Part shown: positions 41,242-50,217 of the stretch, piece by piece
Position numbering within the stretch: the first letter of the stretch is position 1
Layout of the letters: each line of letters opens with the position of its first letter
Assembly (NCBI GenBank): GCA_031415135.1
Contig: JANORB010000076.1
Span: forward strand, 87,111-151,110
Length of the DNA stretch: 64,000 bases
From: LGRD01 sp031415135
Lineage (GTDB): Bacteria > Pseudomonadota > Gammaproteobacteria > Burkholderiales > Burkholderiaceae_C
Direction: 5' to 3'
Notes under the pieces: model-generated
Database searches by the model: none
The model's input: only the letters and a program-made list of their open reading frames with translations
Told to the model about the DNA's origin: nothing
Translations under genes and position numbers: made by a program

Positions 41242-43604
41242 TCGCTGCGGGCCGGGACCATGATGTCGCGGTTGCCGTTGGTGGACATGGCCGATACGAG
41301 CCCGGAATTCTCCATTTGTTCCAACAGTCTGGCTGCGCGGTTGTAGCCAATGCGCAGATGGCGTTGCACGAGTGAAATCGAGGCGCGGCGATGCTGCAGG
41401 ACGATGGCCACGGCCTGGTCGTACATCGGGTCACTCTCCGCACTGGCGCCGGCGGACAGGTCGGCGTCGCCTCCTTCACTGTCGAGCGTTCCGCCTTCGA
41501 GAATGCCTTCGATGTAATTCGGCTCGCCTTGGCTCTTGAGGTAGTTCACGACGCGGTGGACTTCGTCGTCGCTGACGAACGCGCCGTGCACGCGCACCGG
41601 GAACCCGGTGCCCGAGGGCATGTACAGCATGTCGCCCATGCCCAGCAAGGCCTCGGCCCCCATCTGATCGAGGATGGTGCGACTGTCGATCTTGCTGCTG
41701 ACCTGGAAGCTCAGCCGGGTCGGAATGTTGGCCTTGATGAGGCCTGTGATCACGTCGACGCTGGGGCGCTGGGTGGCCAGGATCAGGTGGATGCCGGACG
41801 CCCTGGCCTTTTGCGCGAGGCGGGCGATCAGCTCTTCGATCTTCTTGCCCACGACCATCATCAGGTCGGCAAGTTCGTCGATCACGATCACGACGAATGG
41901 CAGCCGCTCCAGCGGTTCGGGAAGTTCGGGCGTCAGGCTGAACGGGTTCGGCAGATGCTCGCCGCGCTCGGCGGCGTCGGCGATCTTCTTGTTGTAGCCG
42001 GCCAGGTTGCGCACCCCCAACTTACTCATCAATTTGTAGCGACGCTCCATCTCGCCCACGCCCCAGTTGAGCGCGTTGGCGGCCTGTTTCATGTCGGTGA
42101 CCACGGGGCACAACAGGTGCGGGATGCCTTCGTAGACGCTCATTTCCAGCATCTTCGGGTCGATGAGAATCAGCCGCACATCGCGCGCTTCGGCCTTGTA
42201 CAGCAGGCTCAGGATCATCGCGTTGATGCCGACCGACTTTCCCGCGCCGGTGGTTCCGGCCACCAGGCAATGCGGCATCTTGGCCAGGTCGGCGACGACC
42301 GGGTTGCCGACGATGTCCTTGCCCAGGCCGATGGTCAATTGCGACGAGGCGTCGTTGTAGGCGGGTGAACCGAGAATTTCCGACAGGCGAATGGTCTGGC
42401 GCTTCGGGTTGGGCAGCTCCAGCGCCATCGTGGTCTTGCCCGGAATGGTCTCGACCACGCGGATGCTGACCAGGCTGAGCGAACGCGCCAGGTCCTTGGC
42501 CAGGTTCACCACCTGCGCGCCTTTGACGCCGATGGCCGGCTCGATCTCATAGCGCGTGATCACCGGGCCGGGCGACGCTGCCACCACCCGAACCTCGACG
42601 CCGAAATCCTTCAGCTTCTTTTCGATCAGGCGCGAGGTCATCTCCAGCGTTTCCGGCGCCACCGATTCGGTGCGGCCGGGCGACGCATCGAGCAGATCGA
42701 CCTGAGGCAGCTTGGTGTCCACCAACTCGGTGAACAGCGGCTTCTGGCGCTCCTTCGCGACACGTTGCGACAGCGGCACCTCCAGCAATGGCGCCTGAAT
42801 CACGATGGGCGGGCGGGAGTCTTGCCACACATGCCCGTCTTCGACCGTCGCCTCGCGCTCGCGCAGTGCTTGTTCTCCGAGCCGCAGATCTTCGGCCCGC
42901 TCGATGCGCTCGGCCCGTCGTTCGCGTCGCGATTCGATCCATGCGCCAATCCCCTCGGCCACGCGAAGCCATGAAAAGCGAAAAGCAAGCGACAGGCCCG
43001 CCACCAGCGTGGCAATCCAGAGCACGCCCGAGCCGGCAAACCCCAGCAGTTTCATGCTCAGCGTGCCCAGCGTGAAACCCAGCGCACCACCCGCATGTCC
43101 ACCGGCCACGCTCGATTCCCAATGGTAGAGACGCGTCCATTCCAACGCTGAACTGGCCGCCAGCAACAACACCACCCCCAGCCAGAACAGCCAGCGCGGT
43201 GGCGGTGGCTGTTCGGGAGTTGCCGGTTCGCCGCGCAACACGCCCGCGAGCCCCGCCAGGCCGGCACGCAACGCGACCATAACCATCCACCAGATCGAGT
43301 ACCCGAACAGAAAATAGGCAAGATCGGAGAACCACGCTCCGGCCAGACCCGCCTTGTTGAACGGGTCGGGCGTCAGGCCCGAGGTCGAGAACGCCGCATC
43401 GCGCGCGTCATGGGTGGCCAGCGCAAGGACCGCGAGGAGCCACAGCACGACGCCCACCAGCAGGCCCAACTGGGTTCGCCAGCCAGCAGGCGAGGAGGCA
43501 ACCGCCGCCCCTTTCGCAAGCTTGCCGCGCCGTTGGCCTCCTGATGAACCCGCACTGATTTGGGGCTGCGAGTCGGCCTGCAATGAGCCCAGAGGAAATG
43601 TCAT
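41238..43604 (-). CDS. ftsK: DNA translocase FtsK
   Basis: 788 residues. Four or so membrane segments in the first 210 residues (for example LLVGVVLWLLAVLALATH), a short linker instead of the very long linker of Escherichia coli, then the motor with Walker A GTTGAGKS (about 446-453) and Walker B VVIVIDELADLMMV, and the DNA-reading gamma domain at the C-terminus (ISLVQRHLRIGYNRAARLLEQME). It pumps chromosome ends to the dif site at cell division. The ATG at 43604 is used rather than an earlier in-frame start, because the hydrophobic N-terminus follows soon after it. Confidence 0.94.
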   Translation of the reverse strand: MTFPLGSLQADSQPQISAGSSGGQRRGKLAKGAAVASSPAGWRTQLGLLVGVVLWLLAVLALATHDARDAAFSTSGLTPDPFNKAGLAGAWFSDLAYFLFGYSIWWMVMVALRAGLAGLAGVLRGEPATPEQPPPPRWLFWLGVVLLLAASSALEWTRLYHWESSVAGGHAGGALGFTLGTLSMKLLGFAGSGVLWIATLVAGLSLAFRFSWLRVAEGIGAWIESRRERRAERIERAEDLRLGEQALREREATVEDGHVWQDSRPPIVIQAPLLEVPLSQRVAKERQKPLFTELVDTKLPQVDLLDASPGRTESVAPETLEMTSRLIEKKLKDFGVEVRVVAASPGPVITRYEIEPAIGVKGAQVVNLAKDLARSLSLVSIRVVETIPGKTTMALELPNPKRQTIRLSEILGSPAYNDASSQLTIGLGKDIVGNPVVADLAKMPHCLVAGTTGAGKSVGINAMILSLLYKAEARDVRLILIDPKMLEMSVYEGIPHLLCPVVTDMKQAANALNWGVGEMERRYKLMSKLGVRNLAGYNKKIADAAERGEHLPNPFSLTPELPEPLERLPFVVIVIDELADLMMVVGKKIEELIARLAQKARASGIHLILATQRPSVDVITGLIKANIPTRLSFQVSSKIDSRTILDQMGAEALLGMGDMLYMPSGTGFPVRVHGAFVSDDEVHRVVNYLKSQGEPNYIEGILEGGTLDSEGGDADLSAGASAESDPMYDQAVAIVLQHRRASISLVQRHLRIGYNRAARLLEQMENSGLVSAMSTNGNRDIMVPARSE

Positions 43605-43647
43605 GTGCCGATTGTGGACGCGCGCGCCCGCGTGTGCGCCACGCGCA

Positions 43648-44310
43648 TCAGTTGGCAAGATCCTTGATGACAACCGAACCGTTTTCCTGCGTTTGCACCA
43701 TTCCGCGTTCTTCCAGGTCTTTCATCACGCGACTCACCATCTCGCGCGAAGCGCCGACAATCTTTGCCAGGTCCTGGCGTGACACCTTGTTGCGAATGAC
43801 GCGTCGGTCGCCATCGGTTTCAGCCATCTCCAACAAGGTGCGGGCGACCCGCCCGTAGACATCGAGCAGGGCCAGCGACTCGATTTGCCTGTCGGCGCTG
43901 CGCAAGCGCTGAACCAGGCCGCGCATGATCGCGTACGAGAGGCTGGAGTTCTCTGGCAGGCAACGGGCAAATTCGGTGCGGCCAAGAATGAGCATGTCGG
44001 TTTGGACTTCGGCGCGCACAGTGGCCGAATGGGGCTCGTTGTCGATCAGGCTCATCTCACCGACATAGTCACCGGGCTGCAGAACCGCCAGGATGACCTC
44101 CCGCCCGCGTGAATCGGCCGTCAGCACGCGAGCGCGTCCGGTCAGCAAGATGAAGAGCGCATTCGACTTCTTGCCAAATTCAACCACGATCTCGCTGCGC
44201 CGGAAGCGCCTCTTGACCACTGCGTCGGCAATGCCCTGGGCCTGGTCGTTGGTGAGAAGGGAGAAAAGCGGAACACGCCGGATCAGGTCGAGGTTGGAGA
44301 GCATCGCCAT
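43648..44310 (-). CDS. Crp/Fnr-family transcriptional regulator
   Basis: 220 residues: a cyclic-nucleotide-binding fold with GDYVGEMSLIDNEPHSATVRA, and a helix-turn-helix VSRQDLAKIVGASREMVSRVMKDLEERG. In cAMP-CRP the pocket ends in an Arg-Ser pair; here the matching residues are His-Ser, so cAMP binding is uncertain and another ligand (for instance cyclic di-GMP, as in Xanthomonas Clp) or none is possible. No Cys cluster for an FNR-type iron-sulfur site is seen. AAAGG lies nine bases before the ATG. It lies 43 bases from ftsK on the same strand. Confidence 0.9.
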   Translation of the reverse strand: MAMLSNLDLIRRVPLFSLLTNDQAQGIADAVVKRRFRRSEIVVEFGKKSNALFILLTGRARVLTADSRGREVILAVLQPGDYVGEMSLIDNEPHSATVRAEVQTDMLILGRTEFARCLPENSSLSYAIMRGLVQRLRSADRQIESLALLDVYGRVARTLLEMAETDGDRRVIRNKVSRQDLAKIVGASREMVSRVMKDLEERGMVQTQENGSVVIKDLAN

Positions 44311-44502
44311 ACAGATTTGCCTTTCGTGTTGTCTCTATTGTCAAATCGCCCTGCACTCTTCCATTGAAGTTGCAGCAAACGCGAAGTTCTCACGTTTTCT
44401 GGAATCTCGCAACTGTCTTGCCTGGACAAGTGGCTTCGAGCGTCGGGGCCGCCGCGCGCGGGCTCACTTCGGCGGGAAACACGGTCGATGCGCCACCCGG
44501 GA

Positions 44503-44532
44503 TTGAGACCGTCCGCAAAGAATGGCTATAAT
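44503..44532 (+). promoter_or_regulatory. Strong predicted sigma70 promoter of rpmB-rpmG
   Basis: TTGAGA (44503-44508), an 18-base spacer and a perfect TATAAT (44527-44532). It is the best-matching promoter on the plus strand of this window and suits a ribosomal protein operon. The 190 bases between it and the Crp/Fnr gene (44311-44502) hold no gene; they should contain the regulator's own leftward promoter, which I cannot pick out with confidence. Confidence 0.85.
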
Positions 44533-44539
44533 TGTCAGC

Positions 44540-44687
44540 TTTGCGAAGAGTGGCGGAGCCCCGTACCGGGGCAGCAGTTCGGTTGACGAATTGTGTTGCT
44601 GCACCGAGTGGGGCGACTTGAACGCGCTGACTGATGGTCAGTGCGGTGGTCACCAATCCTTCAACAGATAGCTAACGGAGAAGCGTC
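44540..44687 (+). promoter_or_regulatory. Long structured 5' leader of rpmB
   Basis: About 148 bases between the predicted transcription start and rpmB. Several local hairpins can be drawn: GCCCCG-TAC-CGGGGC near 44566, CTGAC-TGAT-GGTCAG near 44630, and a short GGTGGTCACC. Long leaders on ribosomal protein operons often bind the ribosomal protein to limit translation. I do not recognise a named leader family. Confidence 0.45.
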
Positions 44688-44921
44688 ATGGCACGCGTCT
44701 GTCAAGTCACGGGGAAGCGCCCGATGGTGGGGAACAACGTCTCCCACGCCAACAACCGAACCAAACGCCGGTTCCTGCCCAATTTGCAGTACCGCCGCTT
44801 TTGGGTCGAGGCCGAGAACCGCTGGGTGCGTTTGCGCATCACCAATGCCGCATTGCGGTTGATCGACAAGGTGGGCATCGAACAGGTTCTTGCTGACCTG
44901 CGCGCCCGCGGCGAAGTCTGA
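44688..44921 (+). CDS. rpmB: 50S ribosomal protein L28
   Basis: 77 residues starting MARVCQVTGKRPMVGNNVSHANN, the usual L28 N-terminus, with NLQYRRFWVEAENRWVRLRI in the centre. It binds 23S rRNA in the large subunit. GGAG precedes the ATG by seven bases. It forms an operon with rpmG, 18 bases away. Confidence 0.97.
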   Translation: MARVCQVTGKRPMVGNNVSHANNRTKRRFLPNLQYRRFWVEAENRWVRLRITNAALRLIDKVGIEQVLADLRARGEV

Positions 44922-44939
44922 ACTCGAGGAGCAATTTCA

Positions 44940-45107
44940 ATGGCTAAAGGTGGACGCGAAAAGATCAAGCTGCAGTCTTCTGCCGGCACCGGTCATTTCT
45001 ATACGACCGACAAGAACAAGAAGACGACGCCCGAAAAGATCGAGATCATGAAGTTCGATCCGAAGGCCCGCAAGCATGTGATGTACAAGGAAACCAAGTT
45101 GAAGTAG
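44940..45107 (+). CDS. rpmG: 50S ribosomal protein L33
   Basis: 55 residues, MAKGGREKIKLQSSAGTGHF onward, ending KHVMYKETKLK; this is the zinc-free L33 type (no CxxC pairs). GAGGAG lies eight bases upstream. It is the last gene of the rpmB operon and is followed by a strong terminator. Confidence 0.97.
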   Translation: MAKGGREKIKLQSSAGTGHFYTTDKNKKTTPEKIEIMKFDPKARKHVMYKETKLK

Positions 45108-45125
45108 TTCAACTCGGCGCCCGTC

Positions 45126-45159
45126 AAGCCCGCCCTGCGCAATGCTCGGCGGGCTTTTT
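45126..45159 (+). terminator. Rho-independent terminator after rpmG
   Basis: Nine-base perfect stem AAGCCCGCC (45126-45134) and GGCGGGCTT (45148-45156) with a 13-base loop, then further T residues. It lies 18 bases after the rpmG stop. Confidence 0.9.
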
Positions 45160-45224
45160 CGTTGCTTCAGCGTCCGCTGCATCGGCGGCAATCCGTACGT
45201 GCGGGAACATGGAGCACAAACGAC

Positions 45225-45246
45225 AAGCCGCCCGTCAAGGCGGCTT
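45225..45246 (-). terminator. Possible terminator after the desaturase gene
   Basis: Eight-base perfect stem AAGCCGCC/GGCGGCTT with a six-base loop, 33 bases beyond the desaturase stop on the minus strand. The trailing sequence (GTCGTTTGT) is only moderately T-rich. Confidence 0.45.
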
Positions 45247-45279
45247 CAAGCTCTTCGGGTGAGCCCCGAGAAACCGGAC

Positions 45280-46503
45280 TCAGGCGCGAGCCGCTCGAAG
45301 CTTGAGCGAAAACTCTTGCAGTGCGGCAATGCCGCTGTCCTCGGCGCTCTTGCACCAAGCCTGAAGGTCCGCAACCAACTGCTCCGCAGACACGTTGGTC
45401 CGGGTCCACAGCTGCCGCAATTCTTCTCGCATCGTGACCAGCTTGTGCAGGCCCGGGCTTTGAGCGCAAGCGTTGGCCACTTGCGCTTTCACCCCATGCG
45501 GGATCTTGTCTTCATCGCGGTGCAGCCAACGGTTGGCAAGGTGCATCTCTTTCCACTTTGCGGTGTTTTGCGCACCCTCGGCCTTCAGGCGATCGAGTTC
45601 CACGCGGCATGCGCTGCGCAGATGCAAGGCGTACTTCGCCATCACTTCATACCGATTGGCGATGATCGCCTCCAGTGTGTGCGAATCCGCCACCGGCCGG
45701 ATGACACCCAGCCTCAGCGCTGGCGGCGTCTTGCGAACGGTGGCCAGCCCCAGGATTTCCATGCCGCGGATGTACATCCATCCGATGTCGAACTCATACG
45801 GCTTGACCGACAACTTGGCCGACGTCGGATAGGTGTGGTGGTTGTTGTGCAACTCCTCGCCGCCGATGATGATGCCCCAGGGCGAGATGTTGGTGGACGC
45901 GTCAGGCGCCTCGAAGTTGCGGTAACCCCACCAGTGCCCCAGCCCGTTGATGATCCCCGCCGCAGTGACCGGGATCCACACCATCTGCACCGCCCAGACC
46001 GTCGCGCCGATGGCACCGAACAACATCAGGTTGATGGCCAGCATCACGCCCACGCCTTGCCAGCTGTAGCGTGAATAGACATTGCGCTCGAGCCAGTCAT
46101 CGGGCGTGCCGCGACCGTACTTGTCGAGCGTCTCCAAATTCTTGGTCTCGGTGCGGTACAACTCCGCGCCGGTGAGCAAGACGGTCTTGATGCCGTGGGT
46201 CTGCGGGCTGTGCGGGTCTTCGACGGTTTCGCACTTGGCGTGATGCTTGCGGTGCACCGCCACCCATTCCTTGGTGACTTGCCCGGTGCTGAGCCACAAC
46301 CAGAGGCGAAAGAAGTGCGACGGGATCGGGTGCAGGTCCAGTGCCCGGTGGGCCTGCGCGCGGTGCAGAAAAATCGTGACAGAGGCAATCGTGATGTGGG
46401 TCGTGACGAGCATCACCAGAACCACCTGCCACCAGGTGGTCGGGATCAAGCCATTGGCCAGCCACTCGACCGCACCGTCCAGAACCGTCTTCAGAGCGTT
46501 CAT
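45280..46503 (-). CDS. Fatty acid (acyl-CoA type) desaturase
   Basis: 407 residues of a membrane di-iron desaturase. Three His boxes are present: HRAQAH (47-52), HRKHH (84-88) and HNNHH (219-223). Membrane segments lie around 25-50 and 150-190. It would introduce a double bond, most likely delta-9, into saturated acyl chains. The C-terminal 120 residues are charged and longer than in short bacterial desaturases; I do not see a cytochrome b5 motif there. Confidence 0.9.
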   Translation of the reverse strand: MNALKTVLDGAVEWLANGLIPTTWWQVVLVMLVTTHITIASVTIFLHRAQAHRALDLHPIPSHFFRLWLWLSTGQVTKEWVAVHRKHHAKCETVEDPHSPQTHGIKTVLLTGAELYRTETKNLETLDKYGRGTPDDWLERNVYSRYSWQGVGVMLAINLMLFGAIGATVWAVQMVWIPVTAAGIINGLGHWWGYRNFEAPDASTNISPWGIIIGGEELHNNHHTYPTSAKLSVKPYEFDIGWMYIRGMEILGLATVRKTPPALRLGVIRPVADSHTLEAIIANRYEVMAKYALHLRSACRVELDRLKAEGAQNTAKWKEMHLANRWLHRDEDKIPHGVKAQVANACAQSPGLHKLVTMREELRQLWTRTNVSAEQLVADLQAWCKSAEDSGIAALQEFSLKLRAARA

Positions 46504-46624
46504 ACTGCCTTATGTGCACATGTTTATTGCGCGGTACATTGTAAGCGCCGCACCACTTCCGACCAGCGAAATCTTCGCATTGGTGCGGGCTCGTTCATGC
46601 AATATGGCGACAAATGACGATTGT

Positions 46625-47884
46625 TCAACGTCGTTCCCAAATTGCTGCAAAAAATCCGTCGGTTCCGTGCCGGTGCGGCCACAAACGCATGAAGTCGCCG
46701 CGGACCAGCAAAGGCGCATCGTTCACATGGGCACGAGCTAGCGCTTCTGCCGCAGCGAGCGGCTTGAACGACTGCTTTTGCGCCTCGGTGAAGGCCAGCG
46801 CAATGGCTTCGTTTTCCTCCTCCAGCAGACTGCAGGTGGCATAGACCAGCCGCCCGCCCGGCTTGAGCAAGCGGGCCGCGCTGGTCAGAATGGCTTGCTG
46901 CTTGACCCGCAACTCGTCCACCGAGGCGGGTGACTGGCGCCATTTCATGTCGGGATTGCGGCGCAGCGTTCCGAGGCCGGAGCAGGGTGCGTCGACCAGC
47001 ACGCGGTCGATCTTTCCCGCCAGCCGCTTGATGCGTTCGTCGCGCTCGTGCGCGATCTGCACCGGATAAACGTTCGACAAGCCGCTGCGTGCCAGCCTCG
47101 GTTTCAGCGCCGCAAGGCGGTGGCCCGAAATGTCGAAGGCGTACAGGCGCCCGCTGTTGCGCATGGCCGCACCGAGCGCCAGAGTCTTGCCGCCGGCGCC
47201 GGCGCAGAAATCCACCACCATCTCGCCCCGCTTGGCGTCGGCCAGCAAGGCCAGCAACTGGCTGCCTTCGTCTTGCACTTCTACATCGCCGCGCAGGAAC
47301 ACGGCCAGTTTGTGCAGCGCGGGCTTGCCGTCAATGCGCAGCCCCCACGGCGAGTAAGGCGTCGGCAATGCTTCGATGCCTTCGGCCTTGAACGCAGCCT
47401 GCGCGTCCTCGCGTTTGGCCTTGAACGTGTTCACGCGCAGGTCCAGCGGCGCACTGAGCTTCAGGCTGTCGACCAGCGGCCAGAACTCGTCGCCCAGCGC
47501 CGGAATCAGCCGCTCGGCCAGCCACTCAGGAAGGTTGTGGCGCAGTTTCTCGGGCAAGGCGCTGCGATCCACCGCACTCACCTGCACCAACCACTGTTGT
47601 TCGGCCTCGCTCAGCGCGGCGCGCAAAAAGCCTTCGTTGCCCTGCCAGGCAAGAATCGCCAGGCGGCGTTCCATCTCACCCTTGCCGGACTGCGCCAGAT
47701 GCTGAAACAACAGGCGTTGGCGCAAGACCGCATACGTCGTCTCCGCCAATGTGTGGCGCTCGCGCATGCCCAGCGCGCGCTGCTGGCGAAAGAAGTCGGA
47801 AACAAGGTTGTCGGCGGGCTGCTGGAACTGCAGCACCCGGTGCAGCAGTTCAGTGGCAAGTTCCAGCAGGGCGTTCGGATGCAT
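46625..47884 (-). CDS. rsmB: 16S rRNA (cytosine-C5) methyltransferase, RsmB/NOP family
   Basis: 419 residues: an N-terminal NusB-like helical part, then the SAM methyltransferase with DFCAGAGGKTLALGA, the motif IV Cys in DAPCSGLGTLRRNPDMKWR and the motif VI Cys in YATCSLLEEENE. It should methylate C967 of 16S rRNA. The purN gene is 27 bases upstream on the same strand; the pair is often found together. The sequence after motif VI is complete. Confidence 0.9.
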   Translation of the reverse strand: MHPNALLELATELLHRVLQFQQPADNLVSDFFRQQRALGMRERHTLAETTYAVLRQRLLFQHLAQSGKGEMERRLAILAWQGNEGFLRAALSEAEQQWLVQVSAVDRSALPEKLRHNLPEWLAERLIPALGDEFWPLVDSLKLSAPLDLRVNTFKAKREDAQAAFKAEGIEALPTPYSPWGLRIDGKPALHKLAVFLRGDVEVQDEGSQLLALLADAKRGEMVVDFCAGAGGKTLALGAAMRNSGRLYAFDISGHRLAALKPRLARSGLSNVYPVQIAHERDERIKRLAGKIDRVLVDAPCSGLGTLRRNPDMKWRQSPASVDELRVKQQAILTSAARLLKPGGRLVYATCSLLEEENEAIALAFTEAQKQSFKPLAAAEALARAHVNDAPLLVRGDFMRLWPHRHGTDGFFAAIWERR

Positions 47885-47911
47885 CGGCCATTATCAACGG
47901 CGCCTTTCGCG

Positions 47912-48538
47912 TCAACGCAGCAACTGCGCGGCGCCCTCGATGTGCGTGACCACGCCGCCCTCCACTCGAAGCAGGTCATTCGCGATCCAGCCCAGCGCGC
48001 GCGGGTACAACACATGCTCGACCGCCAGCACCCGCTGCGCCAGGGACGATTCGGAGTCGCCCGGCAGCACCGGCACCACCGCTTGCGCAATGATCGGACC
48101 ATGGTCGAGTTCAGCGCTGACGAAGTGCACCGTGGCACCACTGAGCTTGCACCCCGCCTCAAGCGCCCGGCGATGCGTTCCTAGTCCAGGGAACGCGGGC
48201 AGCAACGAAGGGTGCAGGTTGATCAATCGGCCTTCGAACCGCCGAACGAAGTCCGGCGTCAGGATCCGCATGAAGCCAGCGAGCACCACCACGTCCGCGG
48301 CATGGCGGTCGATGGCGGCGGCGAGTTCAGCGTCGAACGCCTCTCGTGTCGCGAACGCATGGTGGTCCACAACGTCCGTCGGCAGGCCTCGTTCCCTGGC
48401 CAACAGCAGCCCCGGCGCATCGGCCCGGTTGCTGACCACCGCGGCGACGTGGGCGGCCCAGCGTTCGACCTTGCAGGCGTTGACGATGGCCCGCATGTTG
48501 GAGCCGCGGCCCGAGATCAGGATGACGATGTTCTTCAT
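47912..48538 (-). CDS. purN: Phosphoribosylglycinamide formyltransferase
   Basis: 208 residues: VILISGRGSNMRAIV (phosphate loop), GFMRILTPDFVRRFEGRLINLHPSLLPAFPGLGTHRRAL with the catalytic Asn-His pair, and GATVHFVSAELDHGPIIAQ with the Asp. It transfers a formyl group in step three of purine synthesis. The ATG at 48538 starts right at the Rossmann strand. Confidence 0.96.
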   Translation of the reverse strand: MKNIVILISGRGSNMRAIVNACKVERWAAHVAAVVSNRADAPGLLLARERGLPTDVVDHHAFATREAFDAELAAAIDRHAADVVVLAGFMRILTPDFVRRFEGRLINLHPSLLPAFPGLGTHRRALEAGCKLSGATVHFVSAELDHGPIIAQAVVPVLPGDSESSLAQRVLAVEHVLYPRALGWIANDLLRVEGGVVTHIEGAAQLLR

Positions 48539-48599
48539 GCGCGCCGCAGTGTATCGGTGAGCGGCCCCTACAATTCTTGCCAACATCCGCGAGCCCTCG

Positions 48600-49817
48600 A
48601 TGAAACAACGCGTTCTCTCCGGCATGCGCCCCACCGGCGCACTGCACCTCGGCCATTACCACGGCGCACTGAAAAACTGGGTCCGCTTGCAGGCCGACTA
48701 CGACTGCTTCTATTTCGTCGCCGACCTGCATGCGCTGACCACCCACTACGAAGACCGCCAGGTCATCGAAAAACACGTGTACGACATGGTGATCGACTGG
48801 CTGGCCGCCGGGCTGGACCCGGAGGCCTGCACGATCTTCCTGCAAAGCCGCCTGCCCGAGCACGCGGAACTGTTCACGCTGCTGGCGATGGGCACGCCGC
48901 TGGGCTGGCTGGAGCGTGTCCCGACCTACAAGGACCAGATCGAAAAGTTGAAAGACCGCGACCTGGCGACTTACGGCTTCCTCGGCTACCCCTTGCTGCA
49001 GGCGGCCGACATCCTGATCTACAAGGCCGCATTCGTTCCGGTGGGTGAAGACCAGGCCTCGCATGTGGAGTTGACACGCGAAGTCGCGCGCCGCTTCAAC
49101 CACTTGTATGGCCGGGCCGCGAACTTCGACGCCAAGGTGGCCGCCGCGCTCGGCAAACTCGGCAAGGACGACTCGCGCTACTTCGAGAAACAACGCCACG
49201 CGTATCAGGAAAGCGGCAAACCCGAATTCCTGGCCAAGGGTGAAGCGATGGTCGCGAAGGCCGCTGGCGGGCCCACCGGGGCGGTGGGATGGAACGCGGA
49301 AGACAGCGAGTTTCTGCTCGCCCACCTCAAGGGCACCGGCAAGTCGGTGCTGCACGAGCCGCAGGCCTTGCACACCGAAGTGCGCAAGCTGCCCGGCCTC
49401 GACGGCGAGAAGATGAGCAAGAGCTACGGCAACTTCATCGCCATGCGCGAGGAGCCGGCCGAGGTGGAACGCAAGATCAAGCGCATGCCCACCGACCCGC
49501 AGCGCGTGCGCCGCAGCGACCCCGGCGACCCCGAGCGTTGCCCGGTGTGGCAGTTTCATCGGGTGTATTCCGACAGCGCCACCAAAGAGTGGGTGGTCAC
49601 CGGCTGCAAGAGCGCAGGCATCGGTTGCCTGGAGTGCAAACAACCGGTGATCGACGCGATCAAGCGCGAACAACTGCCCTGGCGCGAGCGCGCCGAGGCC
49701 TATCTCAGCAACCCCAAGCAGGTGCACTGGATCGTTGAGGTCGGCACCGAGCGCGCCCGCACCGTCGCGCGCGAAACCATGCGCGGCGTGCGCGACGCGA
49801 TGGGGCTGAACTACTGA
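48600..49817 (+). CDS. trpS: Tryptophanyl-tRNA synthetase
   Basis: 405 residues of a class I synthetase with the HIGH-type motif HLGHYHG and KMSKS in GEKMSKSYGN. It is about 70 residues longer than the short type because of an insertion after KMSKS holding a Cys-rich loop (GCKSAGIGCLECKQP), a feature seen in betaproteobacterial TrpS. A TACAAT lies 26 bases before the ATG and may be its -10 box. Confidence 0.95.
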   Translation: MKQRVLSGMRPTGALHLGHYHGALKNWVRLQADYDCFYFVADLHALTTHYEDRQVIEKHVYDMVIDWLAAGLDPEACTIFLQSRLPEHAELFTLLAMGTPLGWLERVPTYKDQIEKLKDRDLATYGFLGYPLLQAADILIYKAAFVPVGEDQASHVELTREVARRFNHLYGRAANFDAKVAAALGKLGKDDSRYFEKQRHAYQESGKPEFLAKGEAMVAKAAGGPTGAVGWNAEDSEFLLAHLKGTGKSVLHEPQALHTEVRKLPGLDGEKMSKSYGNFIAMREEPAEVERKIKRMPTDPQRVRRSDPGDPERCPVWQFHRVYSDSATKEWVVTGCKSAGIGCLECKQPVIDAIKREQLPWRERAEAYLSNPKQVHWIVEVGTERARTVARETMRGVRDAMGLNY

Positions 49818-49854
49818 TCGTTCGACTCGCGCGAGGCCTCACGGCCTGCACGCC

Positions 49855-50217
49855 TCAGATCAGCGCCGCGGTGACCACCACCTCGATCTTCCATTCCGCC
49901 CTGGCCAGGCGCGCCTGAACGGTGGCGCGCGGTGGCGCATCGCCCGGCGCCACCCAGTCGTCCCAGATGTCGTTCATGCCGGCAAAGTCGGCCATGTCGG
50001 CGAGAAAAATCTGGCACATCAGGATGTGCGCGCGGTCGGTGCCGGCCTCGGCGAGCAACTTGTCGACCATCGCGAGAACCTGCGCGGTCTGGCCGCGAAT
50101 GGCCTGTGTCGAATCGCTTGCAACCTGGCCCGCCAGGTACACCGTGCCGTTGAAGATGGCCATCTCCGACAGGCGGTCGCCCACATGAAAGCGGTGCAGG
50201 CCCTGGCTCAGGTTCAT
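49855..50217 (-). CDS. RidA-family protein with the arginine retained
   Basis: 120 residues with the RidA pattern YLAGQVASDS, QTAQVLAMVDKLLAEAGTDRAHILM, and the substrate Arg in APPRATVQARLAR. It should be an imine/enamine deaminase, unlike the copy in the aminobenzoate operon. Its ATG overlaps the plsY stop (ATGA), so the two are coupled. It converges on trpS. Confidence 0.88.
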   Translation of the reverse strand: MNLSQGLHRFHVGDRLSEMAIFNGTVYLAGQVASDSTQAIRGQTAQVLAMVDKLLAEAGTDRAHILMCQIFLADMADFAGMNDIWDDWVAPGDAPPRATVQARLARAEWKIEVVVTAALI

